This document shows, piece by piece, positions 10,635-21,449 of a stretch of 64,000 nucleotides of DNA. The notes under the pieces are model-generated. The model had not been told where the DNA came from, did not search any database, and saw only the letters and a program-made list of their open reading frames with translations. The stretch is from Ascaphus truei (Eukaryota; Chordata; Amphibia; Anura; Ascaphidae). Every line of letters starts with the position of its first letter. Position 1 is the first letter of the stretch. The translations under genes were made by a program, and so were the position numbers. The stretch spans positions 233,326,530-233,390,529 of the forward strand of contig CM071568.1 in assembly GCA_036426205.1 (NCBI GenBank), given 5' to 3'.

Positions 10635-11863
10635 TGTGTGAAAAACTAAGTACACCTTATAATTCAATAGTTTGTAGAACCACCTTTAGCAGCAATAACT
10701 TGAAGCAATCGTTTTCTGTATGACTTTATCAGTCACTCACATCTTTGTGGAGGAATTTTGGCCCACTCTACTTTACAACGTTGCATCAGTTCATTGAGGT
10801 TTGTGGGCATTTGTTTATGCACAGCTCTCTTGAGGCCCCGCCACAGCATTTCAATCGGGTTGAGGTGTGGACTTTGACTGGGCCATTGCAACACCTTGAT
10901 TCTTTTCTTTTTCAGCCATTCTGTTGTAGATTTGGGGGTGGGCTTGGGATCATTGTCCTGTTGCATGACCCAATTTTGGCCAAGCTTTAGCTGTCGGACA
11001 GATGGCCTCACATTTGACTCTAGAATACTTTGGTATACAGAGGAGTTCATGGTTGACTCAATGACTGCAAGGTTCCCAGGTCCTGTAGCTGCAAAACAAG
11101 CCCAAATCATCACCCCTCCACCACCGTGCTTGACAGTTGGTATGAGGTGTTTGTGCTGATATGCTGTGTTTAGTTTTCGCTAAACGTGGCGCTGTGCATT
11201 ATGGCCAAACATCTCCACTTTGGTCACGTCTGTCCAAAGGACATTGTTCCAGAATTCTTGTGGTTTGTTCAGATGCAACTTTGCAAACCTAAGCCGTGCT
11301 GCCATGTTCTTTTTAGAGAGAAGAGGCTTTCTCCTGGCAACCCTTCCAAACAAACCATACATGTTCAGTCTTTTTATAATTGTACTGTCATGAATTTTAA
11401 CATTTAACATGCTAACTGAGGCCTGTAGAGTCTGAGACGTAACTCTTGGTCTTTTTGCAATTTCTCTGTGCATTGCACGGTCTGACCTTGGGGTGAATTT
11501 GCTGGGACGTCCACTCCGTGGAAGATTGGCAACTGTCTTGAATGTTTTCCACTTTTGAATAATCTTTCTCACTGTAGAATGATGGATGGAATTGTTTGGA
11601 AATGGCCTTATAACCCGTCCCAGATTGATGTGCAGCAACAATTGCTTCTCTAAGATCATTGCTGATGTCTTTCCTCATTGGCATTGTGTTAGCACACACA
11701 TGAATGCTCCAGACCAGCAAACTGCTAAAACGTCTGATTTTATAGAGGTGGTCACACTTGCTGATGATCAATTAATCAAGGGCACTTGATTAGCAGCACC
11801 TGTCTGCTACTTAGCATCTTATTTCATATGGAAGCAGTAAGGGTGTACTTAGTTTTTCACACA
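10635..11863 (-). mobile_element. Tc1-like transposon, 1.23 kb, inactive
   Basis: Terminal inverted repeats TGTGTGAAAAACTAAGTACACC (left, plus strand) and its complement at 11842-11863 bound a transposase relic on the minus strand. The right flank is TA, the left CA, consistent with a decayed TA target duplication. Length is typical of Tc1 elements. The transposase is broken into frames, so this copy is defective. Confidence 0.9.
10733..11771 (-). pseudogene. Tc1-like transposase, frameshifted
   Basis: Cut-and-paste transposase of the Tc1/mariner DDE superfamily. The N-terminal part (11412-11771) has MRKDISNDLREAIVAAHQSG, a helix-turn-helix start. The middle (11180-11659) carries SGRPSKFTPRSDRAM, an AT-hook/second HTH region, and WTDVTKVEMFG, where canonical Tc1 proteins have W-T-D-E-T; the first catalytic D is kept. 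The C-terminal frame (10733-11113) holds MQQDNDPKPTPKST with the second D, and SPHLNPIEMLW with the third acidic residue in DD34E spacing. At least two frame changes (near 11600 and 11115-11180) inactivate it. Confidence 0.92.
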
Positions 11864-12180
11864 TAGCTTCTTCATTTTGGCTTTATTTTTGTTAAATAAA
11901 TCATGACACAGTGTAATATATGTGTTGTTGTTCATCTGAGGTTGTATTTACCTACTTTCTTTTACACACAACAGTATATATACACTGTATACTGCCGTAT
12001 TAAAAAAAATGATATGGGAGGAAAACAAGGGTCACTTATGCATTCACATGTATCAGATGTAAATAATGCCTTCCACAACCCTTCCATGGTGGTCTCATAT
12101 GGGATAGAAATAAACATACATATAGTTTAATACTGTTTAATGGATACAAAGATTACAGATATTTAATTGATAAAAATACT
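11864..12180. other. AT-rich spacer
   Basis: AT-rich sequence between the Tc1 element and the hammerhead-containing repeat; nothing recognised. Confidence 0.5.
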
Positions 12181-12224
12181 CTTGCGGAAGCCGATCCAGG
12201 AGAAACGCGTAGGTTGAGCTTTGC
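12181..12224 (+). ncRNA. hammerhead-like relic (GAAACGCGTA)
   Basis: Contains GAAACGCGTA at 12202-12211 preceded by a weak GCC/GGA stem, but the CTGANGA box is not recognisable (TTGCGGA). Identified only by similarity to the other ACGCGT sites. The Gypsy element inserted about 50 bp downstream. Confidence 0.25.
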
Positions 12225-12261
12225 CCAGGCACCAGTTAATGGACTGCAGAAGCCAAGCCTC

Positions 12262-13054
12262 TGTAAGACCGCGGGGAACACCTCTCCCAAAGAGGGTTCC
12301 CCCGATGCCACAACTTACCCGGCGCTTCCCAGCCCCGGCTCCACAGGGTCTCCGGCGCGTGCGGGACCCTCCTCCTTCCTCCCTGGTCGCCACAGGACGC
12401 ACGCATGCGCGCGCACATTCTAGGATCTTTCTGTCCTCCCACAGGAGGAACTCCCGGCCCCAGCTAAGGCCGCGCGCACCTCCCCGTGCGGTGCACACGC
12501 CTGATGCGCGTGCACCGACCACAAGCCACGCCAAAATGCTGTGGCACCTTCTCTACCTATCCCTGTCTCCCATGGGGTCGCTCCTCCGTCCCTCCCCCTC
12601 TTCCCATTGGGCTCTCTCCACATTTATACCCTGCTCAGCCATTCCTTCTTTGGATTTGTGTGACATGCGTTACCCACGGTCGTGCCTGCCTTAGTGCTTT
12701 TGTCTCTGTGTCTTCTAGTGAACTCCTTTGTACCGAACCGGCTTGACTGTGGACCCGCTCTGGATGTCAACCTCTGGCTTGCCCTCTGACCTCCCGAACT
12801 CTCCTACCCTCCACCTCGGCTTACGGATTCCAACCAACCTCCCGGCTCCAAACCCGAGGCTCTCGGCACTGACTATTCTACTGAAACTTCCCAATTATCC
12901 GGCGAGTATCTGAACTTTTACCATTTCTCCCGTGCAGTTCCGGACGCCTACTATCCACCTTCCAGGTGTGCCCCCGCAGCTGTGGGTGCAAGCATTACCC
13001 TTTTCACCTCAGTTCCGGGGTCCCTCCTGCTGCTGCTGTGAGCGCAGCGTGACA
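12262..13054 (+). repeat. Gypsy 5' LTR (793 bp)
   Basis: Starts TGTAAGACCGCGG and ends GCAGCGTGACA, aligned over its length to the LTR at 17183-17982. By eye the pair differs at roughly one base in ten to fifteen plus small indels, so the insertion is not recent. The GC-rich first half is followed by 'cattgggctctctccacatttatacc', a plausible core promoter. No clear tRNA primer-binding site follows the LTR. Confidence 0.95.
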
Positions 13055-13056
13055 TT

Positions 13057-13976
13057 ATGCTCAGCCCAATGGACATGGACCCCGGAGAGGTTGATCAACC
13101 CAGTGCCATGGATCGACTCCTCCAGGTGGAGGCGCAGCTCAACTCCATGTCTCAAGAATCTCTCTGTTGCAGCACTCCACAGGCTCCTCTGCTATGGCAG
13201 CCGCGGCGCTGCCTTCTCTGGATCTCCCCACAGCCTCGGACCCTTGCCTTCCGGCCCCTAACCGTTATGCAGGGGATCCCCACGAGTGCAGAGGATTCAT
13301 CAATCAGTGTGAGATCCAATTTGTGCTGTCCCCATCGCGCTTTCCTACTGCACGCTCCAGGGTGGCCTACATCGTCTCTCTATTGACCGGAAATGCCCTG
13401 GCCTGGGCATCCCCTATCTGGGAACGGAGAGCCGACATGACGCATGATTACCCATGCTTCCTTCGGGAATTCAAGCAAGTATTTGACACGCCTGGTCGCA
13501 AGATCACGGAAGATTCCTCTTTGTTCCATCTCTCTCAAGGTACTCGCCCCGTCGCCCAGTATGCCCTGGAGTTCCAGACCATCGCGGCCGAGACCTCTTG
13601 GAATGACGACGCCCTCTCCGCAGCCTTCTGGCAGGGACTGTCCGAATCCATCAAGGACCAGCTGGCAACTCTGGAGAGACCCACCAGATTCGAGGACCTC
13701 ATCGCAGTCTGCATCCGCGTGGACCAGCGCCTTCGGGAGAGAAGACTTGAATGCGCGCTCCCTCGTGCCGCCTCTCCCCGGTCTACCAGCCGCAGTCTTG
13801 TTCCTTATGTTCCCCAACCTATAGACGAGCGTGAACCTATGCAGCTCGGAAGTCATCGGCTATCCGCTTCTGAGAGACAGCGCCGACGAGATGGTGGACT
13901 CTGTCACTACTGCGGGCATTCCGGTCATCTGCTGGCGAGCTGTCCCCTGCAACCGGGAAATGCCAAAACTCAATGA
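13057..13976 (+). pseudogene. Gypsy gag: capsid and CCHC nucleocapsid
   Basis: Structural Gag of the retrotransposon. The start ATG at 13057 follows the LTR directly; the first roughly 35 codons are in one frame and the rest (13167-13976) in another, so an indel lies between about 13150 and 13230. The capsid part has NRYAGDPHECRGFINQCEIQF and SRVAYIVSLLTGNALAWASP, the pattern shared with Sushi-type Gag and PEG10/RTL proteins. The zinc knuckle near the end is CHYCGHSGHLLASC, matching C-x2-C-x4-H-x4-C. The gag stop TGA is at 13974-13976, overlapped by the pol frame. Confidence 0.92.
13955..13961 (+). promoter_or_regulatory. putative -1 ribosomal frameshift site GGGAAAT
   Basis: The heptamer G GGA AAT lies in the gag frame as X XXY YYZ, 12 bases before the gag stop TGA. 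The pol frame is -1 relative to gag and is open through this point. PEG10, a domesticated relative, is known to use a GGGAAAC heptamer for the same gag-pol shift. A stimulatory pseudoknot was not assessed. Confidence 0.7.
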
Positions 13977-14731
13977 GGTATGAGGGGGTCTCGTTGGGTA
14001 CAATTTCTTCCCCTTCCCCTTCTCCGAGGAAACTTCCTACTCGGATAATGCTGTCCATCTCTCTTGCCTGGAATAACTCCCAGATTCCCGCGTCCACATT
14101 CATAGATTCCGGGTCTCAAGGAAACTTCATTGATCAGGATTTTGCCAGCAGAAACAATATTCCTTTCCAATCTAAAGCTGTTCCCGTCGGCTTGGAGGCC
14201 ATAGATGGACGCCCTCTCCAACCAGCTTTCATTTCCCTGGAGACTTGCTCTCTATCCCTCTCTACAGAGGATGGTCACCAAGAAAGGATTACCTTGGACG
14301 TGATCCACACTCCATCGGTGGAGGGGATTCTGGGACTCCCATGGTTCCAACTGCACAACCCACAGCTGGATTGGACCAACAAGGAACCCATACGATGGAG
14401 CCCTCAGTGCCTCAAGACTTGTCTTCCCCCCAAACAGACGATAGCCAGAGAGGAACTACACGCGGAGTACAAAACTTCCCTCCCAGCGGTCTACTGGGAC
14501 CTTGCAGATGTGTTCGACAAGGTACGTTCTGAGGTGCTGCCCCCCCATAGAGCCTTTGACTGCCCTATTGACCTTTTTCATGGTGCCACGCTACCTAAAA
14601 ACCGTTCCTACCCCCTTTCCATGCCCGAGACCCAAGCCATGTCCGAGTATATCCAACATAATTTGAAGAAGGGGTTCATCCGGAATTCGTCATCCGCAGC
14701 TGGAGACGGATTCTTCTTTGTCAAAAAATAA
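13973..14731 (+). pseudogene. Gypsy pol: aspartic protease and start of RT
   Basis: Reads from the -1 frame. FIDSGSQGNFID contains the protease active-site triplet D-S-G, followed by the flap and ILGLPWFQLHNP typical of chromovirus protease. The RT N-terminus follows (PIDLFHGATLPKNRSYPLS, then FIRNSSSAAGDGFFFVKK). A TAA at 14729-14731 replaces a residue of the RT fingers; the same frame stays open after it, so this is a single nonsense change. The retrotransposon cannot make full Pol from this copy. Confidence 0.93.
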
Positions 14732-15613
14732 GATGGCTCTCTTCGCCCCTGTATTGACTACAGAGGTCTCAACAAGATTACGGTCAAGAACCGTTACCCC
14801 CTGCTACTCATTTCCGAGCTCTTTGACCGCCTACAGGGGGCAACAATTTTTTCCAAGCTCGATCTCCGCGGAGCCTATAAACTTGTCCGCATCCACCAGG
14901 GTGACGATTGGAAGACCACCTTCAACACCCGGGATGGGAACTATGAATACCTAGTCATGCCCTTCGGCCTGTGCAATGCCCCGGCAGTCTTCCAGGAGTT
15001 TGTCAACGAGATCTTCCACGATCTCCTCAACAGCTTCGTCATCGTGTACCTTGATGATATCGTCATTTTTTCCAAATCCCTCCCTCACCATATTCAGCAC
15101 ACCTTTAATCCCGGGCCAAATCCTCCCCATCGTCACACCGTACAGTGGTTCTTAGGATTTGCGAAATATTACCGTAAATTTAACAAGAACTTTTCATCCA
15201 CCGTGGCCCCCATCCCTGCCCTGACTAAGAAGGGAGCTAACACTGCAGCCTGGTCTCCCACAGCCCTCCAAGCTTTCGACTCCCTCAAGAAGTCTTTCGC
15301 TTCCGCCCCAATCTTGCATCATCCAGACCCCAGGCTTCCCTTTACCCTGGAGGTAGACGCATCTGATATCGGTGCTGACGCCATCCTCTCCCAAAGACAG
15401 TCCCCACAGTCCAAACTTCACCCCTGCGGGTTCTTTTCAAAAAAAAATTCTTCAGCAGAACGGAACTACGACGTCGGAAATAGAGAACTCCTGGCTATTA
15501 AACTCGCCCTTCAGGAATGGATACATCTTCTGGAGGGAACAGAGACCCCCATTTCAACCTTCACCGGGTATAAAAACCTATTATACAGTAGAGGCAACTC
15601 TTATTTTTATTGA
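14732..15613 (+). pseudogene. Gypsy pol: reverse transcriptase palm and RNase H, with deletion
   Basis: In the same frame as the protease segment after its stop. RT motifs: FSKLDLRGAY, VMPFGLCNAPAVFQ and the catalytic YLDDIVIFSK (Y-x-D-D). After SLPHH the sequence jumps to FLGFAKYYRKF, so roughly 60-75 residues of RT thumb are missing compared with related elements. RNase H is recognisable (EVDASDIGADAILSQR, NRELLAIKLAL). The frame is lost near 15600 and resumes in another frame at about 15610. Confidence 0.92.
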
Positions 15614-16668
15614 GAGTGCACGTCGTCTTGGAGCACGTCATCCTCGATGGTCCCTTTTTTTTTTCGAGATTCAATTATCTCATATCCTACATCCCCGGCT
15701 CAAAAAAACAAAAGGCGGACGCACTCTCACGACAATTCCTGTTCGAGGACAACTCCGAAGATACCTCCGAGACAATCTTACCCCCCAAATATATAATCTT
15801 GGCCAACTCTTTTGATATCCTGGACCAGGTCATGGCAGCACAGTCTAACCTCCCGAGAGGCCTTAAGGTGCCAGTCGGCCGTCTATATGCAGCTCCATGC
15901 TTCCTGAAGAATATTCTAGAGTGGGGTCATTCTTCAAAGTCAGCCGGTCACCCAGGTATCAGTAGAACCTCTGACCGTATTGGCCGCACCTCCTGGTGGC
16001 CTACCATGTCGGAAGATATTTTTGAATATGTGAAAACCTGTCCAATCTGCGCCCAGGTCAAGATTATTCGTGAAAAGCTTTATGGTCTCCTACGACCCCT
16101 GCCCATACCGGAACGCCCTTGGAGTCACCTGTCCATGGACTTTATTGTAGAACTTCCGGCCTCTAGGGGGATGAATACCATTTTAGTAATCGTGGACCGG
16201 TTCTCCAAGCACGTCCATTTTGTCCCTCTCAAATGGCTGCCCAATTCCACCACCCTGGCAGACATTTTTATTTGGGAAATATTCCGCATCCACGGAGATC
16301 CCCTTTCCATCGTATCTGATCATGGTACACAATTCATATCCAAATTTTGGCGGGCCTTCGCTCGTAGGATGGATATCATCCTCCATTTTTCTTCCGGGTA
16401 TCACCTCCAGACTAATGGGCAAACCGAGAGAACGAACCAGACATTAGAGCAATACCTCCGGTGCTTCGTCGCAGACTGTCAGGACGATTGGGTAGATTTG
16501 CTCCCATGGGCAGAGTTCTCCCATAACTCTTTGAGGAACAGCTCCACACTGAAATCCCCCTTTTTCATTAATTATGGTTTCCACCCGGTTCAGCTTCCCA
16601 TCACTTCAGTCCCTTCCGGAGTCCCAGCGGCGGATGACCGAATCAAGGATCTGCAGGAATCCTGGTAA
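15610..16668 (+). pseudogene. Gypsy pol: RNase H end and integrase
   Basis: The segment starts within RNase H (YIPGSKKQKADALSRQF) and covers the integrase. The zinc-binding part has GHPGI and CPICAQVK. The DDE core shows D in MDFIVELP, D in SDHGTQF and E in GQTERTNQ. The ATG at 15610 is not a true start; the frame is entered by a frameshift from the preceding segment. It stops at a TAA (16666-16668) and remains open beyond it, with KSGDKVWLSSRNIKLK and FSAVEQINPVVYRLELP typical of the integrase C-terminus. Confidence 0.92.
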
Positions 16669-17110
16669 AATATCCAAGAAGCTCTGGGAAGGGCAACCCG
16701 CAGACAAAAAGCACAGGCAGATCTCCACCGTCGACAGGCGCCAGTCTTCAAATCAGGAGATAAGGTCTGGCTCTCCTCCAGGAACATTAAACTGAAGGCC
16801 CCAAGCCTTAAACTGGCCCCCAGGTACTTGGGCCCATTTTCAGCGGTAGAACAAATCAATCCTGTGGTATATCGCCTGGAACTTCCCCCATCTGCTGAAA
16901 CCTGTGTCCCAAAACCCACGGTTCCATAAAACACCAGATGGCCCTAAACCAGTCATGGTTCAGGGGCAGGAGGAGTTTGAGGTTCAGTCTATCCTGGATT
17001 CCAGAAAAACGAGGGGTTTGTGCAGTATCTGGTCCACTGGAAGGGCTTTGGTCCAGAAGAAAGGTCTTGGGTACCCTACCACCAAATACATGCCCCCAGA
17101 TTGCTGAGAC
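16669..17110 (+). pseudogene. Gypsy integrase C-terminus and chromodomain
   Basis: Downstream of the 16666 stop, the frame encodes the GPY/F-like integrase end (PRYLGPFSAVEQ) and terminates at 'gttccataa'. Beyond a frame change come EEFEVQSILDSRK and, in another frame, the aromatic-rich body of a chromodomain (YLVHWKGFG, ERSWVPY). Chromodomains target integration to marked chromatin in this clade. The module is split across frames and not functional. Confidence 0.85.
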
Positions 17111-17182
17111 TCTTCCATTCTAAGTTTCCCCAAAAGCCATATTGGAGTCGTCCTGAGGCCGCTCCTCAATGGGGGGGGGTAC

Positions 17183-17982
17183 TGTAAGACCGCGGGGAAC
17201 ACCTCTCCCAAAGTGGGTTCCCCTGATGCCAGAACTTACCCGGCGCTCTCAGACCCCGGCTCCACAGGGTCTCCGCCGCGAGCGGGACCCTCCTCCTTCC
17301 TCCCTGGTCCCTGCGCCCGCCACAGGACGCGCACATGCGCACGCACATTCTCGGATCTTTCTGTCCTCCCGCAGGAGGAACTCCCGGCCCCAGCTCAGGC
17401 CTCGCGCACTTCCCCCGCGCGGTGCACGCTCATCAGGCCACACGTCAAGCCAATCAGCTGTGGCACCTTCTCCACCTATCCCTGTCTCCCATGGGGTCGC
17501 TTCTCTGTCCCTCCCCCTCTTCCCATTGGGCTCTCTCCACAGTTATACCCTGCTCAGCCATTCCTTCTTTGGCTGAGCATAGCTTTGTGTGACCTGCGTT
17601 ACCCACGTTCATGCCTGCCTTAGTGCTTTTGTCTCTGTGTCTTCTAGTGAACTCCTGTGTACCGAACCGGCTTGACTGTGGACCCGCTCTGGATGTCAAC
17701 CTCTGGCTTGCCCTCTGACCTCCCGAACTCTCCTACCCTCCACCTCGGCTTAAGGATTGCAACCTACCTCCCGGCTCCAAACCTAAGGCTCTCGGCACCG
17801 ACTATTCTACTGGAACTTCCCAATTATCCGGCGAGTTTCTGAACTTTTACCATTTCTCCCGTGCAGTTCCGGACACCTACTGTCCACCTTCCAGGCGTGC
17901 CGCCGCAGCTGTGGGTGCAAGTATTACCCTTTTCTCTTCAGTTCTGGGGTCCCTCCTTGTCCGTGGTGAGCGCAGCGTGACA
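17183..17982 (+). repeat. Gypsy 3' LTR (800 bp)
   Basis: Follows the polypurine tract at 17170-17179 and matches the 5' LTR end to end. Followed by the GCCTC target duplicate at 17983-17987. Confidence 0.95.
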
Positions 17983-18189
17983 GCCTCTTTCTAATTCTTC
18001 CATGAAACTGGAAGTGCCAGAAAAAGCAGAAATTCGGAAATGGGGATATAGCAACAACGTCGTGAGCCTCAATTCTGGGCTGTTTATATGATCAATTTTG
18101 GAGTTGATACAGTAATTTCTGTTTTTTTAATCTATTCGCTTTTGACTGCCGGACAGCCTGTGACATCAGAGTGCCATGAACCCTGCAGC

Positions 18190-18870
18190 ATGTTACAGTC
18201 ACATGACTGTATGTATATAGCGCCATTAACGTACATAGCGTTTCACAGTAGTAACACACGTGACAATCATATAAATAACAAATAATACAAATAACACATA
18301 AAGGGAAGAAGGGCTTCAGACATAAAAGTAACATTCAGGAAAAGGAGTCCCTGCTCTGAAGAGCTAACAATCTAATTGGTAGGAGGAACATACAGAGACA
18401 GTAGGAGGGCGCTCTGGTAAGTACGTCTGCAAGGGGGCAAGATTTATGTATCATGTGTGTAGTATTAGCCACGGAGCTACTCATATGCTTCGTTAAGCAG
18501 GTGTGTTTTAAGGTGGGTCCTCATCTAAGAGGTAATTCATGTTAATCCAAAATGCACATGCATTGCTCTGCAGTTTAAATCATAACATATAATGCTTAGA
18601 ACAAAAAAAAAAACATAGAACTAATGTTAGAGCTTCCAATCTAACTGGTTGGTAGGAAGAACGTACAGAGATAGTAGGAGGGCATTCTGGTAAGCCCCAA
18701 ACCAAGGGGCCAAGGTTTACGTACAAGGTGTAAATTATCAGCCATGGTGCTATTCGTATGTTTCCTTAAGCAGGTGTGTTTTAAGGTGGGTCTTAAAAGT
18801 GGATAGAGAGGGTTCTAGTCGGACTGTGGCAGCTTTTAATGGAAGCCCCTAATCCAGTAATAGAAGAGCT
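18190..18870 (-). mobile_element. two adjacent LINE-tail repeats, minus orientation
   Basis: The words 'tctaattggtaggaggaac', 'agacagtaggagggc', 'tctggtaag' and 'caggtgtgttttaaggtggg' occur at 18372-18515 and again at 18639-18790, showing two diverged copies of one repeat. The plus-strand start 'atatagcgccattaacgtac' is the complement of the 'gcgctatata' LINE/SINE tail, placing the element on the minus strand. Family most likely L2/CR1-linked. Confidence 0.55.
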
Positions 18871-19384
18871 CCCTTCACTCCTTAGGAATGTAAAATGTGA
18901 AAGAATGACATAGCCAGTACATCATGGGACGATACAGTGACTAGGGGTACCCAAAAGGTTAAACAGTATAACACCATGGAATGGTTGCTGACGAAATGCT
19001 TTACATCTGATACATGCGAGTGCATAAGAAACCATTGTTTTCCTTCCATTTGATTTTTTAAAAATACTTCACTGTATATATTTTCCTCTTCTACTTCCTT
19101 GGTCCTATTTGTATGCCCCGATTTGGACAGGATTGAAGTTTGAGGTCACTGAGAATCTGGAGAGAGTGGCATAAGTACAAGGGATTTGGTAAATCACTGA
19201 GATAGATTTAACATTGGGATAACACATACATGAAAGTATTTATTTACACTTATCTTTCTGGGAAGTACAGTAGCAACCACATTGATTGTTCTGTCTATAA
19301 TTAGATAGAACCACAATAGTTCATATTAAGGGTGAGGAGAATTTTCATATAAATTTAGACTCAAATTGTTTTTGTACTTCTCAG
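18871..19384. other. intronic sequence, no gene seen
   Basis: Between LINE-tail repeats and a SINE. No motif recognised. Confidence 0.5.
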
Positions 19385-19590
19385 TAGAGAAGGAGTGGCT
19401 CAGTGAGTAAAGACACTGACTGGCACTGAGGGGGAACCTGGTTAAATTCCCGGTGTCAGCTCCTTGTGACCTTGGGCAAGTCATCTTATGTCCCTGTGCC
19501 TCAGGCACCAAAAACATAGATTGTAAGATCCACGGGGCAGTGCTATACAAGAACATGCTATTATTAGTAGTATTATTATATATTAAGAGG
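19385..19590 (+). mobile_element. tRNA-derived CORE-SINE (MIR-like) with L2-type tail
   Basis: The head has tRNA promoter-like boxes: 'tggctcagtgagtaaagaca' (A-box region) and 'ggttaaattccc' (B box). The centre 'ttgtgaccttgggcaagtca' matches the core shared by MIR/CORE-SINEs. The tail 'attgtaagatccacggggcag' and 'gctatacaagaac' resembles L2-type 3' ends that mobilise such SINEs. Decayed but recognisable. Confidence 0.8.
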
Positions 19591-21440
19591 GTTACATAAG
19601 GGCAGATTACAGGTTGATTTTTTTAATTGCCAGTAAAAAGAAGGTTATTTAAACATAACTTTGCTATTGGATCACGGAGCACCTGGCTACTAATTATAGC
19701 TGCCAATGTAGCTATGATGTAGTTTTATTTTGACGAGATCCCTAAAGCCTATATTATTAGACATGATATCATACCATTATCTGTTTAGGTGTGGCTAGAA
19801 TATATGAAATAGATGGCAAACTGACTTCACTGTAGAAGAAAAACAGACCTATAGACCTAGAAAAGAATGACAGTTTGACTATGCCAACATGTCCGTTCAT
19901 GTGTTTCAGTAGCACTGGGCCAAATACTTGATAATTCGGCACCAAGATGTCTAGACTTTTCATTACCTAAAGTACACAACGTTTTCTGCAATATAAGACT
20001 TAACAGCATACATTTGAGTGAACATTTTCCATTATTTCATTGACATGTTATTTTAGAACTTTTAAAGGGTTGTTTTTATGATCTCATATTCCTTAGGCAA
20101 TTTGTAGCATAACGTGTAAATTGCTAATTGGGCAATGCCATAATTAGCTCATAGAAGTGCAATGGGAAAGAATAAAAATCTTTCAAGAACTGGGTCATAG
20201 TGCAAACAAATTAAAAATATCATTGAATATTTTATATGTCACTCTCATCACTAAAAAAAGTTACAATAGTCACACAACGATATATACTACCTAAACTAAA
20301 TAGCTTTAATAGTAGGGCCAATACTTCATGTCAGCCAAAAAGAATGGATATGTACCCAAGGCCAGTGAAGGTCCCTGGATAACTGTAATTAGCTAGATAA
20401 GTTCACATCTGTTAAAAAAAAAAAAAAAAAAACATGTATTTTCAATACCAGTGAGAATTAAAATAAGAAATGTATTACAGAATAAAAATGTTACACTATT
20501 TATAAAATAATTGCTTTATAATTGCAAACCAATGGAGGAAAATTGTAGACATGTAGTGCTGAGTTAGCAATGAGTCATCTCTTTAAAAAAAAAAAATCTG
20601 CTTCTCTGATTTTATCTGTAGAAACAGTTACTAATTTTATCTTTTAATTAGGGCAAGGCTCTGGGTCAGTTTCACTGCTAATAAATATGTTACCAGGTCA
20701 TTCGAGCACATTGTGGAGGCTCTATATAAAATTCTAGTTATTTATCAAATTCTGTATCAAATTCCCTCAAAGAAAAAGGCACCAGATGTATCAAAGAATA
20801 AGGTCTCATATGACACAATGGGATTTTTTGCTTTGATAAATATGGTGCATTTTTTTTGCTCCTGTTTCACTTAAGTTCTGTAGCCAGAAGACTTTGATGC
20901 ATAACTCCCTTTGTTCAATAGGTGTGAGCACAAGCACTAGTTTTATTGTAGGTAACAAATAATTTTGGATCAAATTTGACTTTGTTGTCTGGCTAATTGT
21001 TACTCCCACCCTGAGAAGAAACTGACTCCATACCCTTGTTGATAATGACTATACTTGTGGCTCTAACTTGCCTTATTTACAATAAAGATATGTGTGAGAA
21101 CCTCTTTTTGAGTCAGACTATCATTCAGTAAACGGGACAAGCATCTAATGCAAGGCACTATTAAGGCACTATGTAAGGCACTATTACATATTATAAAGCA
21201 CTGTAAAAGGAAGGCATCATTAACTCCTTGCTCCTTGGTTACCCATAGCAGTTATGAAGACATGCATTGTTAATGCCTTAATAATCACTGTGGTTACAAA
21301 GGGAAGGTAGGGCTAGATTTGGCTGCTCTTAAATAAAGGTTAAGTCCACCATTACCCCTATATGTCAATGATATGATGTATTTTTTTTATATAGGTAGAG
21401 TTTATTGTAACAGTCCTATATATGTTATTCTTAAAGTATG
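19591..21440. other. AT-rich intronic sequence, no gene seen
   Basis: Contains only homopolymer A runs (20414-20432, 20586-20597) and short ORFs without domains. Likely largely unique itgb8 intron. Confidence 0.6.
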
Positions 21441-21449
21441 TAAAACAGT

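Larger units (their letters stand above)
12262..17982 (+). mobile_element. Ty3/Gypsy chromovirus (Sushi-like), full-length but defective
   Basis: Complete LTR retrotransposon of 5721 bp: 5' LTR 12262-13054, internal gag-pro-RT-RNaseH-integrase-chromodomain, polypurine tract 'gggggggggtac' and 3' LTR 17183-17982. LTRs begin TGTAAG and end GTGACA. The 5-bp target duplication GCCTC is perfect (12257-12261 and 17983-17987). The gene order with a C-terminal chromodomain assigns it to vertebrate chromoviruses, the group from which the mammalian PEG10/RTL genes derive. Damage: a gag N-terminal frameshift, stops at 14729 and 16666, a frameshift near 15600 and an internal deletion of part of RT. No env. 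Confidence 0.96.

Noticed and set aside
12262..17982. Endogenous retrovirus with envelope
   Set aside because: No env frame; the chromodomain after integrase and the Gag/Pol types place it among Ty3/Gypsy chromoviruses.
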